Source of the DNA: Streptomyces sp. NBC_01591
GTDB taxonomy: Bacteria; Actinomycetota; Actinomycetes; Streptomycetales; Streptomycetaceae
Direction of reading: 5' to 3'
Assembly: GCF_035918155.1 (NCBI RefSeq)
Contig: NZ_CP109327.1
Location: 6,014,001 to 6,078,000 of the forward strand
DNA: 64,000 nt
Below are positions 8,670-18,680 of the stretch, in pieces. Each line of letters opens with the position of its first letter. The stretch's first letter is position 1. Under the pieces are notes generated by a model. It did no database searches. It was not told where the DNA came from and saw nothing but the letters and a program-made list of their open reading frames with translations. The position numbers and the translations under genes are program-made.

Positions 8670-9481
8670 ACGGCGCGAGCCGCGAGGCACTGGCTGCCGC
8701 ACGTGAGTCGCTCGACGCGCTGACCGACAACACGTCGGTCGACGCGGCGAAGCTCGCCGAGGAGCTGGCCGCCGTAACGGCGCTGCTCCAGCGCGAGGTC
8801 TCACTGCGGCGGGTCCTGACCGACCCGTCGCAGGCCGGCGAGGCCAGGGCGGAGCTGGCCGGACGACTGCTGCGCGGTCAGGTGGGCGGCGAGACCGTCG
8901 ACCTGATCTCCGGCATGGTCCGCTCCCGCTGGTCGCAGTCGCGTGACCTGGTCGACTCGGTCGAGGAACTGGCGAACACCGCGGACCTCACCGCCGCCCA
9001 GCGCAGCGGAGACCTCGACGACGTCGAGGACGAGCTGTTCCGGTTCGGCCGGATCGTCGCCTCCGACAAGGAGCTGCGCGCCGCGCTCACCAGCCGGTCC
9101 GCGTCCACCGCCGCCAAGGGGCAGCTGCTGCGCAGCCTGCTCGGCGGCAAGGCGCGGCCCACCACCGAGCGCGTCGTCACGCGGCTTGTCACCCAGCCGC
9201 GTGGACGTAGCCTGGAAGCGGGACTCGAGTCCCTCTCCAAGCTTGCCGCGGAGCGCCGGGACCGCATGGTCGCCGTGGTCACCTCGGCAGTGCCGCTGAG
9301 CGATCAGCAGAAGCAGCGCCTCGGCGCCGCACTGGCGAAGATCTACGGCCGCCCGATGCACCTGAATCTCGATGTGGACCCCACGGTCCTCGGCGGGATC
9401 GTGGTGCGGGTCGGCGACGAGGTCATCAACGGCACCATCTCGGAGCGCCTCGAAGAGGCGACCCGTCGCATGGCCGGCTGA
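8666..9481 (+). CDS. atpH: ATP synthase F1 subunit delta
   Basis: Subunit delta caps the alpha3-beta3 hexamer and holds the peripheral stalk. It has 271 residues, about 90 longer than in E. coli, which is normal for actinobacteria. The C-terminal part HLNLDVDPTVLGGIVVRVGDE matches the conserved delta signature. The gene overlaps atpF by four bases. A 138-bp gap with two hairpins separates it from atpA. Confidence 0.95.
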   Translation: MNGASREALAAARESLDALTDNTSVDAAKLAEELAAVTALLQREVSLRRVLTDPSQAGEARAELAGRLLRGQVGGETVDLISGMVRSRWSQSRDLVDSVEELANTADLTAAQRSGDLDDVEDELFRFGRIVASDKELRAALTSRSASTAAKGQLLRSLLGGKARPTTERVVTRLVTQPRGRSLEAGLESLSKLAAERRDRMVAVVTSAVPLSDQQKQRLGAALAKIYGRPMHLNLDVDPTVLGGIVVRVGDEVINGTISERLEEATRRMAG

Positions 9482-9517
9482 CCAGCGCAACGCAGCAACA
9501 GAACAGAGCAAGACCAG

Positions 9518-9533
9518 CGGCCCGGTTGGGCCG
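9518..9533 (+). other. Hairpin 1 in the atpH-atpA gap
   Basis: CGGCCC, loop GGTT, GGGCCG: a perfect 6-bp stem with a 4-base loop, 36 bases after the atpH stop codon. No T-run follows, so it is not a classic terminator. Confidence 0.6.
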
Positions 9534-9554
9534 TGCAGAAATTGCAGAAGATTC

Positions 9555-9572
9555 CTGGGGGTCGGCCCCCAG
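9555..9572 (+). other. Hairpin 2 in the atpH-atpA gap
   Basis: CTGGGGG, loop TCGG, CCCCCAG: a perfect 7-bp stem with a 4-base loop, 47 bases before the atpA start. Together with hairpin 1 it could stabilise or attenuate the mRNA and so adjust the subunit ratio between F0/delta and alpha. Confidence 0.6.
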
Positions 9573-9619
9573 ACCCCCTTAAGAAACTTCGGGCCCAACA
9601 AGGAGAGCAGGGAACCCAG

Positions 9620-11191
9620 ATGGCGGAGCTCACGATCCGGCCGGAGGAGATCCGGGACGCGCTGGAGAACTTTGTCCAGTCGTACAAGCCGGACGCGGCC
9701 TCGCGCGAGGAGGTCGGTACGGTCAGCGTTGCCGGCGACGGCATCGCAAAGGTCGAGGGTCTTCCCTCGGCCATGGCGAACGAGCTGCTGAAGTTCGAGG
9801 ACGGCACCCTCGGTCTCGCCCTCAACCTCGAGGAGCGCGAGATCGGTGCGATCGTCCTCGGCGAGTTCAGCGGCATCGAAGAGGGCCAGCCGGTGCAGCG
9901 CACCGGTGAGGTGCTCTCCGTCGGCGTCGGCGAGGGTTACCTCGGCCGCGTCGTCGACCCGCTCGGCAACCCGATCGACGGTCTCGGCGAGATCGCGACC
10001 GACAGCCGCCGCGCCCTCGAGCTGCAGGCCCCTGGCGTCATGGTCCGTAAGTCGGTGCACGAGCCGATGCAGACCGGCTACAAGGCCGTCGACGCCATGG
10101 TGCCGATCGGCCGCGGCCAGCGTCAGCTGATCATTGGTGACCGTCAGACGGGTAAGACCGCTCTGGCCGTCGACACGATCATCAACCAGCGCGACAACTG
10201 GCGCACGGGCGACGTGAACAAGCAGGTGCGCTGCATCTACGTCGCCATCGGTCAGAAGGGCTCCACCATCGCCTCCGTGCGCGGTGCCCTCGAAGAGGCC
10301 GGCGCGCTCGAGTACACGACCATCGTCGCCGCCCCGGCGTCCGACCCGGCCGGCTTCAAGTACCTGGCGCCGTACACCGGTTCGGCCATCGGCCAGCACT
10401 GGATGTACCAGGGCAAGCACGTCCTGATTATCTTCGACGACCTCTCGAAGCAGGCCGACGCCTACCGCGCCGTGTCGCTTCTGCTGCGCCGTCCGCCGGG
10501 CCGTGAGGCCTACCCGGGCGACGTCTTCTACCTCCACTCGCGTCTGCTGGAGCGCTGCGCGAAGCTCTCCGACGAGATGGGCGCCGGTTCGATGACGGGC
10601 CTCCCGATCGTCGAGACCAAGGCGAACGACGTGTCGGCGTTCATCCCGACCAACGTCATCTCCATCACCGACGGCCAGTGCTTCCTGGAGTCCGACCTGT
10701 TCAACGCCGGTCAGCGTCCGGCCCTGAACGTCGGTATCTCGGTCTCCCGTGTCGGTGGTTCCGCCCAGCACAAGGCGATGCGCCAGGTCTCCGGCCGTCT
10801 CCGTGTCGACCTCGCCCAGTACCGCGAGCTGGAGGCGTTCGCCGCCTTCGGTTCCGACCTGGACGCGGCCTCGAAGGCGTCGCTGGAGCGCGGTAAGCGC
10901 ATGGTCGAACTGCTGAAGCAGCCGCAGTACTCTCCGTACCCGGTCGAGGAGCAGGTCGTCTCCATCTGGGCCGGCACCACCGGCAAGATGGACGACGTCC
11001 CGGTCGAGGACATCCGTCGCTTCGAGAGTGAGCTGCTGGAGTACCTGCGCCGTGAGCGCAAGGACCTCCTGACCAGCATCGCCGAGGGCGCCAAGATGTC
11101 CGACGACACGCTGCAGTCGGTCGCCGACGCGGTCGCCGCCTTCAAGCAGCAGTTCGAGACCTCGGACGGCAAGCTCCTGGGCGAGGGCTGA
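9620..11191 (+). CDS. atpA: ATP synthase F1 subunit alpha
   Basis: This is the non-catalytic nucleotide-binding subunit of the F1 hexamer. It has 523 residues from ATG 9620, preceded by AGGAGAGCAGGGAACCCAG. The Walker A motif is GDRQTGKTA, the Walker B region is [20 protein letters not shown], and the ISITDGQ and [11 protein letters not shown] stretches are family signatures. An in-frame extension back to 9533 has no ribosome binding site and would swallow a hairpin, so it was not used. Only three bases separate the gene from atpG. Confidence 0.98.
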   Translation: MAELTIRPEEIRDALENFVQSYKPDAASREEVGTVSVAGDGIAKVEGLPSAMANELLKFEDGTLGLALNLEEREIGAIVLGEFSGIEEGQPVQRTGEVLSVGVGEGYLGRVVDPLGNPIDGLGEIATDSRRALELQAPGVMVRKSVHEPMQTGYKAVDAMVPIGRGQRQLIIGDRQTGKTALAVDTIINQRDNWRTGDVNKQVRCIYVAIGQKGSTIASVRGALEEAGALEYTTIVAAPASDPAGFKYLAPYTGSAIGQHWMYQGKHVLIIFDDLSKQADAYRAVSLLLRRPPGREAYPGDVFYLHSRLLERCAKLSDEMGAGSMTGLPIVETKANDVSAFIPTNVISITDGQCFLESDLFNAGQRPALNVGISVSRVGGSAQHKAMRQVSGRLRVDLAQYRELEAFAAFGSDLDAASKASLERGKRMVELLKQPQYSPYPVEEQVVSIWAGTTGKMDDVPVEDIRRFESELLEYLRRERKDLLTSIAEGAKMSDDTLQSVADAVAAFKQQFETSDGKLLGEG

Positions 11192-11194
11192 TCG

Positions 11195-13551
<2,357 letters not shown>

Positions 13552-13565
13552 GCCCATGGCTCACC

Positions 13566-13594
13566 GAGGGGGACGGGTGTGTCCCGTCCCCCTC
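13566..13594 (+). terminator. 12-bp hairpin between atpD and atpC
   Basis: GAGGGGGACGGG, loop TGTGT, CCCGTCCCCCTC: a perfect 12-bp stem beginning 15 bases after the atpD stop. It has no T-run and lies inside the operon, so it is more likely an attenuator or 3'-end stabiliser that lowers atpC output than a full terminator. Confidence 0.6.
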
Positions 13595-13661
13595 ACCACG
13601 CCCCGTAGAATTGACCCAACACCCGGCTCGAACGGCCGGGTGGTGACCCGAGGAGCCACCC

Positions 13662-14036
13662 TTGGCTGCTGAGCTGCACGTCGAGCTGGTCGCCGCGGAC
13701 CGCAGTGTCTGGTCCGGCGAGGCCACCCTGGTCGTCGCGCGCACCACGTCCGGCGACATCGGCGTCATGCCCGGTCACCAGCCGCTTCTGGGTGTGCTGG
13801 AATCGGGCCCGGTGACGATCCGTACGAGCGATGGCGGCACCGTGGTCGCCGCTGTGCACGGCGGTTTCATCTCGTTCGCGGACGACAAGCTCTCGCTGCT
13901 CGCGGAGATCGCGGAGCTGGCGGACGAGATCGATGTCCAGCGCGCCGAGCGTGCGCTGGAGCGCGCGAAGTCGGACACGGACGCTGCCTCCGAGCGGCGC
14001 GCCGAAGTGCGACTGCGTGCGGTGGCGGTGCGCTAG
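13662..14036 (+). CDS. atpC: ATP synthase F1 subunit epsilon
   Basis: Subunit epsilon belongs to the rotor and inhibits ATP hydrolysis. It has 124 residues. An N-terminal beta sandwich carries [16 protein letters not shown] and the [12 protein letters not shown] strand, followed by two C-terminal helices rich in Ala, Glu and Arg. The start is TTG 13662, with AGGAG six bases upstream. The last gene of the operon, 110 bp after atpD behind a hairpin. Confidence 0.95.
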   Translation: MAAELHVELVAADRSVWSGEATLVVARTTSGDIGVMPGHQPLLGVLESGPVTIRTSDGGTVVAAVHGGFISFADDKLSLLAEIAELADEIDVQRAERALERAKSDTDAASERRAEVRLRAVAVR

Positions 14037-14060
14037 CGCCCCGCGACCACGTAGCTTTAC

Positions 14061-14112
14061 CCTCAGCCGCGGCCCGAGCTGGAGACCACTCCAGACCGTG
14101 CCGCGGCTGAGG
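14061..14112 (+). terminator. Terminator of the ATP synthase operon
   Basis: Outer arms CCTCAGCCGCGGC (14061-14073) and GCCGCGGCTGAGG (14100-14112) are perfectly complementary over 13 bp. Inside them CTGGAG-ACCA-CTCCAG forms a second stem. The nested structure starts 25 bases after the atpC stop codon. No T-run follows, which is usual in streptomycetes. Confidence 0.75.
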
Positions 14113-14177
14113 CGATGCAGGTGCGGTTGTAGTTCTGGCGGTATCCGTTACTCGACGACGCGAGGAGGTCGGTGGAG

Positions 14178-14624
14178 ATGTTCCTCGCGCTGTGGGTGGG
14201 CGGGCTGGTCGTCGCACTGGTCCTGATTGGACTCTTCGTCTTCGGTCTGCGCCGGCGGCTGATTCAGCGTTCCGGCGGGACCTTCGACTGCAGCCTGCGA
14301 TGGAACGTTCCGGAAGAGCCCGATATTTCGGGCAAGGGCTGGGTGTACGGGGTCGCCCGGTACAGCGAGGACCGGATCGACTGGTTCCGGGTCTTCTCCT
14401 ACGCTCCTCGCCCGCGCCGGGTCCTGGAGCGTTCCTCGATCGAGGTGGTCGCCCGGCGGCTGCCCGAGGGCGAGGAGGAGCTGGCGCTCCTGTCCGACGC
14501 CGTGGTGCTCGGCTGTCTCCACCGGGAGACCCGCCTGGAGCTGGCCATGAGCGAGGACGCGCTGACCGGATTCCTCGCCTGGCTGGAGGCGGCTCCGCCC
14601 GGCCAGCGGGTCAACGTGGCCTGA
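14178..14624 (+). CDS. DUF2550 family membrane protein
   Basis: Function unknown; this actinobacterial family is usually encoded just after atpC. It has 148 residues from ATG 14178, chosen because AGGAGG lies nine bases upstream; GTG 14172 would leave only three. One N-terminal membrane helix (residues 1-24, LALWVGGLVVALVLIGLFVFGL) is followed by RRRLIQRSGGTFDCSLRW and a soluble domain of about 110 residues with several beta-strand-like stretches. The positive residues after the helix suggest a cytoplasmic domain. It has its own terminator on each side, so is likely monocistronic. Confidence 0.88.
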   Translation: MFLALWVGGLVVALVLIGLFVFGLRRRLIQRSGGTFDCSLRWNVPEEPDISGKGWVYGVARYSEDRIDWFRVFSYAPRPRRVLERSSIEVVARRLPEGEEELALLSDAVVLGCLHRETRLELAMSEDALTGFLAWLEAAPPGQRVNVA

Positions 14625-14674
14625 GCCCGAGGTCCGTACGACGTGGCCTCGCCCGTACGGCAGCCGACGAAATA

Positions 14675-14707
14675 CCGGGGAGACAGGGGGCGGACCTGTC
14701 TCCCCGG
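14675..14707 (+). terminator. Terminator after the DUF2550 gene
   Basis: CCGGGGAGACAGG, loop GGGCGGA, CCTGTCTCCCCGG: a perfect 13-bp stem with a 7-base loop, 50 bases after the stop codon, followed by CTGCTTTCC. Confidence 0.8.
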
Positions 14708-14913
14708 CTGCTTTCCGGGGGCGTGCGCGGTACTGAGTGGGGGTGGTGAGCTGCTGTCGGTTTGCTGAGCTGAAGTGCGTTGTAGTGGGCAGGAGTGAGT
14801 CCTGTCGGCGGCTTCGCGGGGCGGGAACGGACGTTCTGGGATCGAATGGGTGACCCTGGCGTCTGCTGCTCGTTGGGCAGGTGGCAGGTTTCCAGTCTGG
14901 GGGAGAGGGTGTT
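14708..14913. other. Gap before the TnpB-like gene, no gene seen
   Basis: These 206 bp hold no convincing gene. The left boundary of the TnpB-type insertion should lie here, but I see no clear end sequence, target duplication or transposase TnpA remnant. Confidence 0.5.
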
Positions 14914-16545
14914 GTGGTGGGTGGTGTGCGGGAGTTGACGGCACCCTTCGTGGCGCCCGCGCCGTGCGGGGTGGCGGTCCGGGACCGTCTCAAGCACCTC
15001 ACCCCGCAGGACGAGATGGTTTTGCGTGCGGTCGGTGTGCACCAAGGCGCGCTCGCTTCCCGTGATCTCAGGGCCCGTTGTGCGGATGGTCTGGAGCACA
15101 GCGCGGGCACCTGGGCGTCGCGTAAGCGGGACCTGACCGCCCAGTCGTCGTCGCGGATCGCCGGTGCGATCACCAAAGCCACACACGATCAGTGGGCGCT
15201 GGCCCGGCGTTGTCAGGCGGCGCACATCCGGAATCTGGAAGCCGGGATCGGGACGCTGCGGCATCGACTGTCCCTCCCCATCGGCGCGAGGGGCACGAAG
15301 CGGGCAGCCGGTGGCTACCGCTCCAAAGGCGAGTGGTTCCACAAGTCCCGACGCCTCGCGGTGCTGGAAGCCCGGCACGATGCCGCGGTCCGTGACCGGC
15401 AGGCCGGACGCGTCCGGGTCGTACGCGGAGGCAAACGTCTCCTCAACACCCGTCACCACCTCGTCGACGCCCACCTCACCCAAGAGCAGTGGCGGGAGCG
15501 CTGGGAGGCGGAGCGCTGGTTCATCGCTGCGGATGGCGAGTCGGGGAAGCGGTTCGGGAACGAAACGATCCGCGTCACCCCGGACGGCGAGGTGAGCATC
15601 AAACTGCCTGCCCCGCTCGCGCACTTGGCCGACGCCAAGCACGGCCGGTACACCCTCACCTCGACCGTGGCGTTCGCGCACCGGGGCCAGGAGTGGGCCG
15701 ACCGCATCACCGCGAACCGGGCCGTCGCCTACCGCATCCACCTCGACGTGGACCGCCGCCGCTGGTACCTCACCGCGTCCTGGCAACGCCCCGTCGTGCA
15801 GACCATGCCGCTGGCCACCGCCCGCGCCCGGGGCATGATCGGTGTCGACACCAACGCCGACCACTTCGCCGCCTACCGCCTCGACCGGCACGGCAATCCG
15901 GTCGGCGACCCGCACCGCTTCGGCTACGACCTGTCCGGCACCGCCGATCACCGCGACGCACAGATCCGCCACGCCCTGACCCGGCTGATCAACTGGGCCA
16001 AGCAGGCCGGTGTCGCCGCGATCGCCATCGAAGACCTCGACTTCACCGCCGAGAAGACCCGCGAGAAGCACGGCCGCAGGAAGCGGTTCCGGCAGCTGAT
16101 CTCGGGCATTCCGACCGGCAGACTCAAGGCCCGGCTGGTCTCCATGGCAGCCGAACAGGGCCTGGGCATTGTCGCGGTCGACCCCGCCTACACCTCCCTG
16201 TGGGGTGCCCAGCACTGGCAGAAACCGCTGGCCACCCCGCACCGCAGAATGTCCCGTCATGATGCCGCCGGTATCGCGATCGGACGACGCGCCCTCGGAC
16301 ACCCGGTCCGGCGTCGGACGGCACCGCCCCCACACGACCGGAGTGATCGTGCGGGGCATCGGACCGCCCAGGCCGGGCCAGGTGTCCGAGGGCGTGAGGG
16401 AACCCGCCCACCCGCAACGGACCACGCCCCCAGAGACGTGCCGCCGAACGGGACGAGAAAGCGGCAACCCAGCGCATCCAAAACCGTTCGGGATGCGCCC
16501 AGTACACATCGGTGGGTCCAAGACTCACTCATGCACACTGGCTAG
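14914..16545 (+). CDS. TnpB-like (IS200/IS605 OrfB-related) RuvC-fold protein
   Basis: It is related to TnpB, the RNA-guided nuclease of IS200/IS605 elements. It has 543 residues from GTG 14914, chosen because GGGGGAGAGG lies just upstream; GTG 14881 is possible. The RuvC-type carboxylates are all present: Asp312 in GVDTNADHFAAYRLD, Glu373 in IAIEDLDF and Asp450 in MSRHDAAGIAIG. The zinc ribbon that normally sits between the last two is missing; there is no cysteine in those 77 residues. The C-terminal 90 residues are rich in Arg, Pro and His, and the DNA there is full of inverted repeats. No tnpA lies nearby. It belongs to an abundant Streptomyces TnpB-related family as I recall. It sits where a chitinase gene is expected. 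Confidence 0.85.
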   Translation: MVGGVRELTAPFVAPAPCGVAVRDRLKHLTPQDEMVLRAVGVHQGALASRDLRARCADGLEHSAGTWASRKRDLTAQSSSRIAGAITKATHDQWALARRCQAAHIRNLEAGIGTLRHRLSLPIGARGTKRAAGGYRSKGEWFHKSRRLAVLEARHDAAVRDRQAGRVRVVRGGKRLLNTRHHLVDAHLTQEQWRERWEAERWFIAADGESGKRFGNETIRVTPDGEVSIKLPAPLAHLADAKHGRYTLTSTVAFAHRGQEWADRITANRAVAYRIHLDVDRRRWYLTASWQRPVVQTMPLATARARGMIGVDTNADHFAAYRLDRHGNPVGDPHRFGYDLSGTADHRDAQIRHALTRLINWAKQAGVAAIAIEDLDFTAEKTREKHGRRKRFRQLISGIPTGRLKARLVSMAAEQGLGIVAVDPAYTSLWGAQHWQKPLATPHRRMSRHDAAGIAIGRRALGHPVRRRTAPPPHDRSDRAGHRTAQAGPGVRGREGTRPPATDHAPRDVPPNGTRKRQPSASKTVRDAPSTHRWVQDSLMHTG

Positions 16546-16558
16546 GAACGGTGGTCCG
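16288..16558 (+). ncRNA. Candidate structured RNA overlapping the 3' end of the TnpB-like gene
   Basis: TnpB guide RNAs are normally encoded over the 3' end of tnpB. Here the region contains nested perfect complements. Arms 16290-16303 and 16381-16394 pair over 14 bp (CGCCCTCGGACACC). Inside them 16304-16310 pairs with 16360-16366 (CGGTCCG with CGGACCG), and inside that CACGA pairs with TCGTG. Further on, GCGCATCC 16472-16479 pairs with GGATGCGC 16491-16498, and CGGACCAC 16418-16425 pairs with GTGGTCCG 16551-16558, just past the stop codon. The structure is seen; a guide-RNA role is inferred. GC-rich DNA folds easily, so chance is a real alternative. Confidence 0.4.
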
Positions 16559-16605
16559 TGGACTGCAAACCCTGCGCCGCCCTGAGCCCGCCCTGTCATG
16601 GCGTG

Positions 16606-16628
16606 CTCACCGCAGTGTGCTCGGTGAG
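16606..16628. repeat. Hairpin next to the orphan promoter
   Basis: CTCACCG (16606-16612) and CGGTGAG (16622-16628) are perfectly complementary around a 9-base spacer. On the minus strand this falls at the expected transcription start of the chitinase-type promoter and overlaps its -10 by two bases. It could instead mark an end of the inserted element. Confidence 0.4.
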
Positions 16629-16668
16629 ATTAGGAAGGTCTGGACCAATCGTCAAGAGGTCTGGACCA
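16627..16668 (-). promoter_or_regulatory. Chitinase-type promoter with paired 12-bp direct repeats, no gene downstream
   Basis: Read on the minus strand, two perfect copies of TGGTCCAGACCT (16657-16668 and 16636-16647) flank a -35 TTGACG (16650-16655). A 17-bp spacer leads to the -10 TAATCT (16627-16632). Paired 12-bp repeats of this sequence around the -35 are, from memory, the hallmark of Streptomyces chitinase promoters such as chi63, where they mediate chitin induction and glucose repression. The half-sites also resemble DasR sites. The promoter lies directly after the response regulator gene and points into the 3' end of the TnpB-like gene; no chitinase signal peptide follows. Confidence 0.8.
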
Positions 16669-16685
16669 AAGTTCGCGGCTAAACC

Positions 16686-17336
16686 TCAGATGCCCAACTC
16701 CTGTGCGAGTACGGCTGCCTGGACCCGGCTGCGCAGCTTCAGCTTGCCCAGCAACCTGCTCACATGTGTCTTCACCGTCGCCTCCGCCATGGAGAGCCGG
16801 ACCGCGATCTCGGCGTTCGACAACCCCTCGCCGAGACAGCCCAGAACCTCCCGCTCCCGCCGGGTGAGCGCGTCGAGCACCGAGGGGTCGGGCGCGTTCG
16901 CCGGCCGTACGGGAGCGGTCCCGGCGAACTCGGCGATCAGACGGCGCGTCACGGCCGGGGCGATCAGCCCCTCGCCCCGGGCCACCGTGCGTACGGCTTC
17001 GAGCAGATCGCGCGCGTCGGTGTTCTTCAGCAGGAACCCCGCGGCCCCCGCCCGCAGTGCCCCGAAGACGTACTCGTCCAGATCGAACGTCGTCAGCACC
17101 AGTACGTCCGCGAGCTGTTCGGCCACCACCTGCCCGGTCGCCGACACCCCGTCCAGCCGCGGCATCGACACGTCCATCAGCACCAGATCCGGCCGGAGTT
17201 CGCGGGCCAGGCGCACCGCCTCCTCGCCGTCCCCGGCCTCGCCCACGACCTCGATGTCGGGCGCGCTGCGCAGAATGAGCACCAGTCCCGCCCGTACCGC
17301 CGACTGGTCCTCGGCGACCACAACCCGGATCGTCAT
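16686..17336 (-). CDS. NarL/LuxR-family response regulator, ChiR-like
   Basis: It has 216 residues: a receiver domain with the acidic pocket AEDQ and phospho-acceptor Asp55 in LVLMDVSMPR, then a C-terminal LuxR helix-turn-helix (LTRREREVLGCLGEGLSNAE). It overlaps its kinase gene by four bases (ATGA). In S. coelicolor the two-component system ChiS/ChiR lies beside chitinase gene chiC and controls it, as I recall. Here the regulator is followed 18 bp later by an intact chitinase-type promoter but no chitinase. The call ChiR-like rests on position and family; orthology is inferred. Confidence 0.9.
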   Translation of the reverse strand: MTIRVVVAEDQSAVRAGLVLILRSAPDIEVVGEAGDGEEAVRLARELRPDLVLMDVSMPRLDGVSATGQVVAEQLADVLVLTTFDLDEYVFGALRAGAAGFLLKNTDARDLLEAVRTVARGEGLIAPAVTRRLIAEFAGTAPVRPANAPDPSVLDALTRREREVLGCLGEGLSNAEIAVRLSMAEATVKTHVSRLLGKLKLRSRVQAAVLAQELGI

Positions 17337-18592
17337 GTCCTCGACGCCCCTTCCTCCACGGGCAGTTCGGCCCGTACCCGCCAGATCTTCGTACCGTCGC
17401 CGTCGGAGGACGGACCGGCCTCGATCGCACCGCCCAGCAGCGCCACCCGTTCCCGCATTCCCACCAGGCCGGCCCCCGAGCCGGGTGCGCGCGGCCCGGG
17501 GCGGTCCCCGATCACACTGCTGACCTCCACCGTGAGCAGCTTGCCGGACTGCCCGAGCCGCACCACGACCGGGCCGGGCGCGGCATGCTTGAGCGCGTTC
17601 GTCAGGGACTCCTGGACGATCCGGTACGCGGCCAGCTCGACCGGCGCGGCGAGCGGGCCACGTTCGTCCCGGGTCTCCTCGAACGTGCAGGTCAGGCCGC
17701 TCGACGCGGCACTCGTACGGGCCTGGTCGACCAGTGCGTCCAGCGAGGCGAGCGTCGGCGAGGCGGCGGGAGCCGAGTCGGCCCCGCCGGTGCGCAGCAG
17801 CCCGATCAGCCGGCGCATCTCGGCGAGGCCGTCGACGCTGTTCTCCCGGATCACTCCGAGCGCGTCGCGCGAGGTGTCCGGGTCGTCGATGGAGAGCGCG
17901 GCGGTGGAGTGGATGGCGATCGCCGAGAGGTGGTTGGCCACCATGTCGTGCAGTTCGCGGGCCATCCGGGTGCGCTCGGCGGTCACCGCCTGGGTCCGGT
18001 CCATCTCGGCCAGCAGCGCGGTCTGGTCGGCGCGCAGCCGGGCTGCCTCGGCGGCGTCCCGGTGGTTGCGGACGCTGACCCCGGTGATGGCGGGCAGGAA
18101 CGAGACCATGCCGGTGACGACGCCGATGAGCAGCGCCTGGGGGTTGCGGAACCACGCCAGGAACCCGATGGTGATCCCGACCGTGATCAGGAACGTGGTC
18201 ACCGGGATGCGGCGGGCGGCGGACGGTTTTCCGTACAGCACGGCCGCGTACATGAGATCCGTGAACATCAGGACCGTAGCGAGGTTCCCGACCGTGAACT
18301 GGTCCGCGACCAGTGCGATGGTGCCGATGACCAGGGCCGCCTGCGGGGCGGTCCTGCGTACCAGTTCGAGCCCCGAGACGACGGCGAGCGGCACCAGGGA
18401 GACCCACGGGGCGATGAAGGCCCGCTCGCCCTGTATGTGCAGGCCGAGCGCCCACAGGACGAGGCCGCCGAAGAGTCCGATGGCGGCCATGAGCACGTCG
18501 TGGCGGTGCGGCCGGGCGATGGAGAACACCCTCCCATCCAACACGGCGGCCCGCGCCCGGACCTCCGTACCGGGGGTGAGGCGCGAGTACAT
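17333..18592 (-). CDS. NarL-type sensor histidine kinase, ChiS-like
   Basis: It has 419 residues from ATG 18592. The open frame continues upstream, but the longer form would run antisense through the divergent gene at 18681. Several membrane segments occupy the first 170 residues. The phospho-acceptor helix of the HisKA_3 type is ERTRMARELHDMVANHLSAI, and the ATP-binding domain ends in GAGLVGMRERVALLGG. It is probably translated together with its regulator. The signal sensed is unknown; chitin-derived sugars are suggested only by the neighbouring chitinase promoter. Confidence 0.9.
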   Translation of the reverse strand: MYSRLTPGTEVRARAAVLDGRVFSIARPHRHDVLMAAIGLFGGLVLWALGLHIQGERAFIAPWVSLVPLAVVSGLELVRRTAPQAALVIGTIALVADQFTVGNLATVLMFTDLMYAAVLYGKPSAARRIPVTTFLITVGITIGFLAWFRNPQALLIGVVTGMVSFLPAITGVSVRNHRDAAEAARLRADQTALLAEMDRTQAVTAERTRMARELHDMVANHLSAIAIHSTAALSIDDPDTSRDALGVIRENSVDGLAEMRRLIGLLRTGGADSAPAASPTLASLDALVDQARTSAASSGLTCTFEETRDERGPLAAPVELAAYRIVQESLTNALKHAAPGPVVVRLGQSGKLLTVEVSSVIGDRPGPRAPGSGAGLVGMRERVALLGGAIEAGPSSDGDGTKIWRVRAELPVEEGASRT

Positions 18593-18680
18593 CGAAGGAT
18601 GCAGTCGCGGTTCGTCACTGCCGACGACGAATCCGGGCGGCGCGGCCGGAAGGCTGGAGGTGAGGGGAAGGAGAAGTGAC

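Noticed and set aside
13606..13616. Separate promoter for atpC (TAGAAT at 13606, TTGACC at 13611)
   Set aside because: The two elements overlap and stand in the wrong order; neither has a partner at 16-18 bp.
16546..16626. Remnant of the chitinase signal peptide
   Set aside because: The minus-strand ATG at 16599 opens only a 24-codon frame of Gly/Ala/Pro-rich sequence with no basic-hydrophobic signal peptide.
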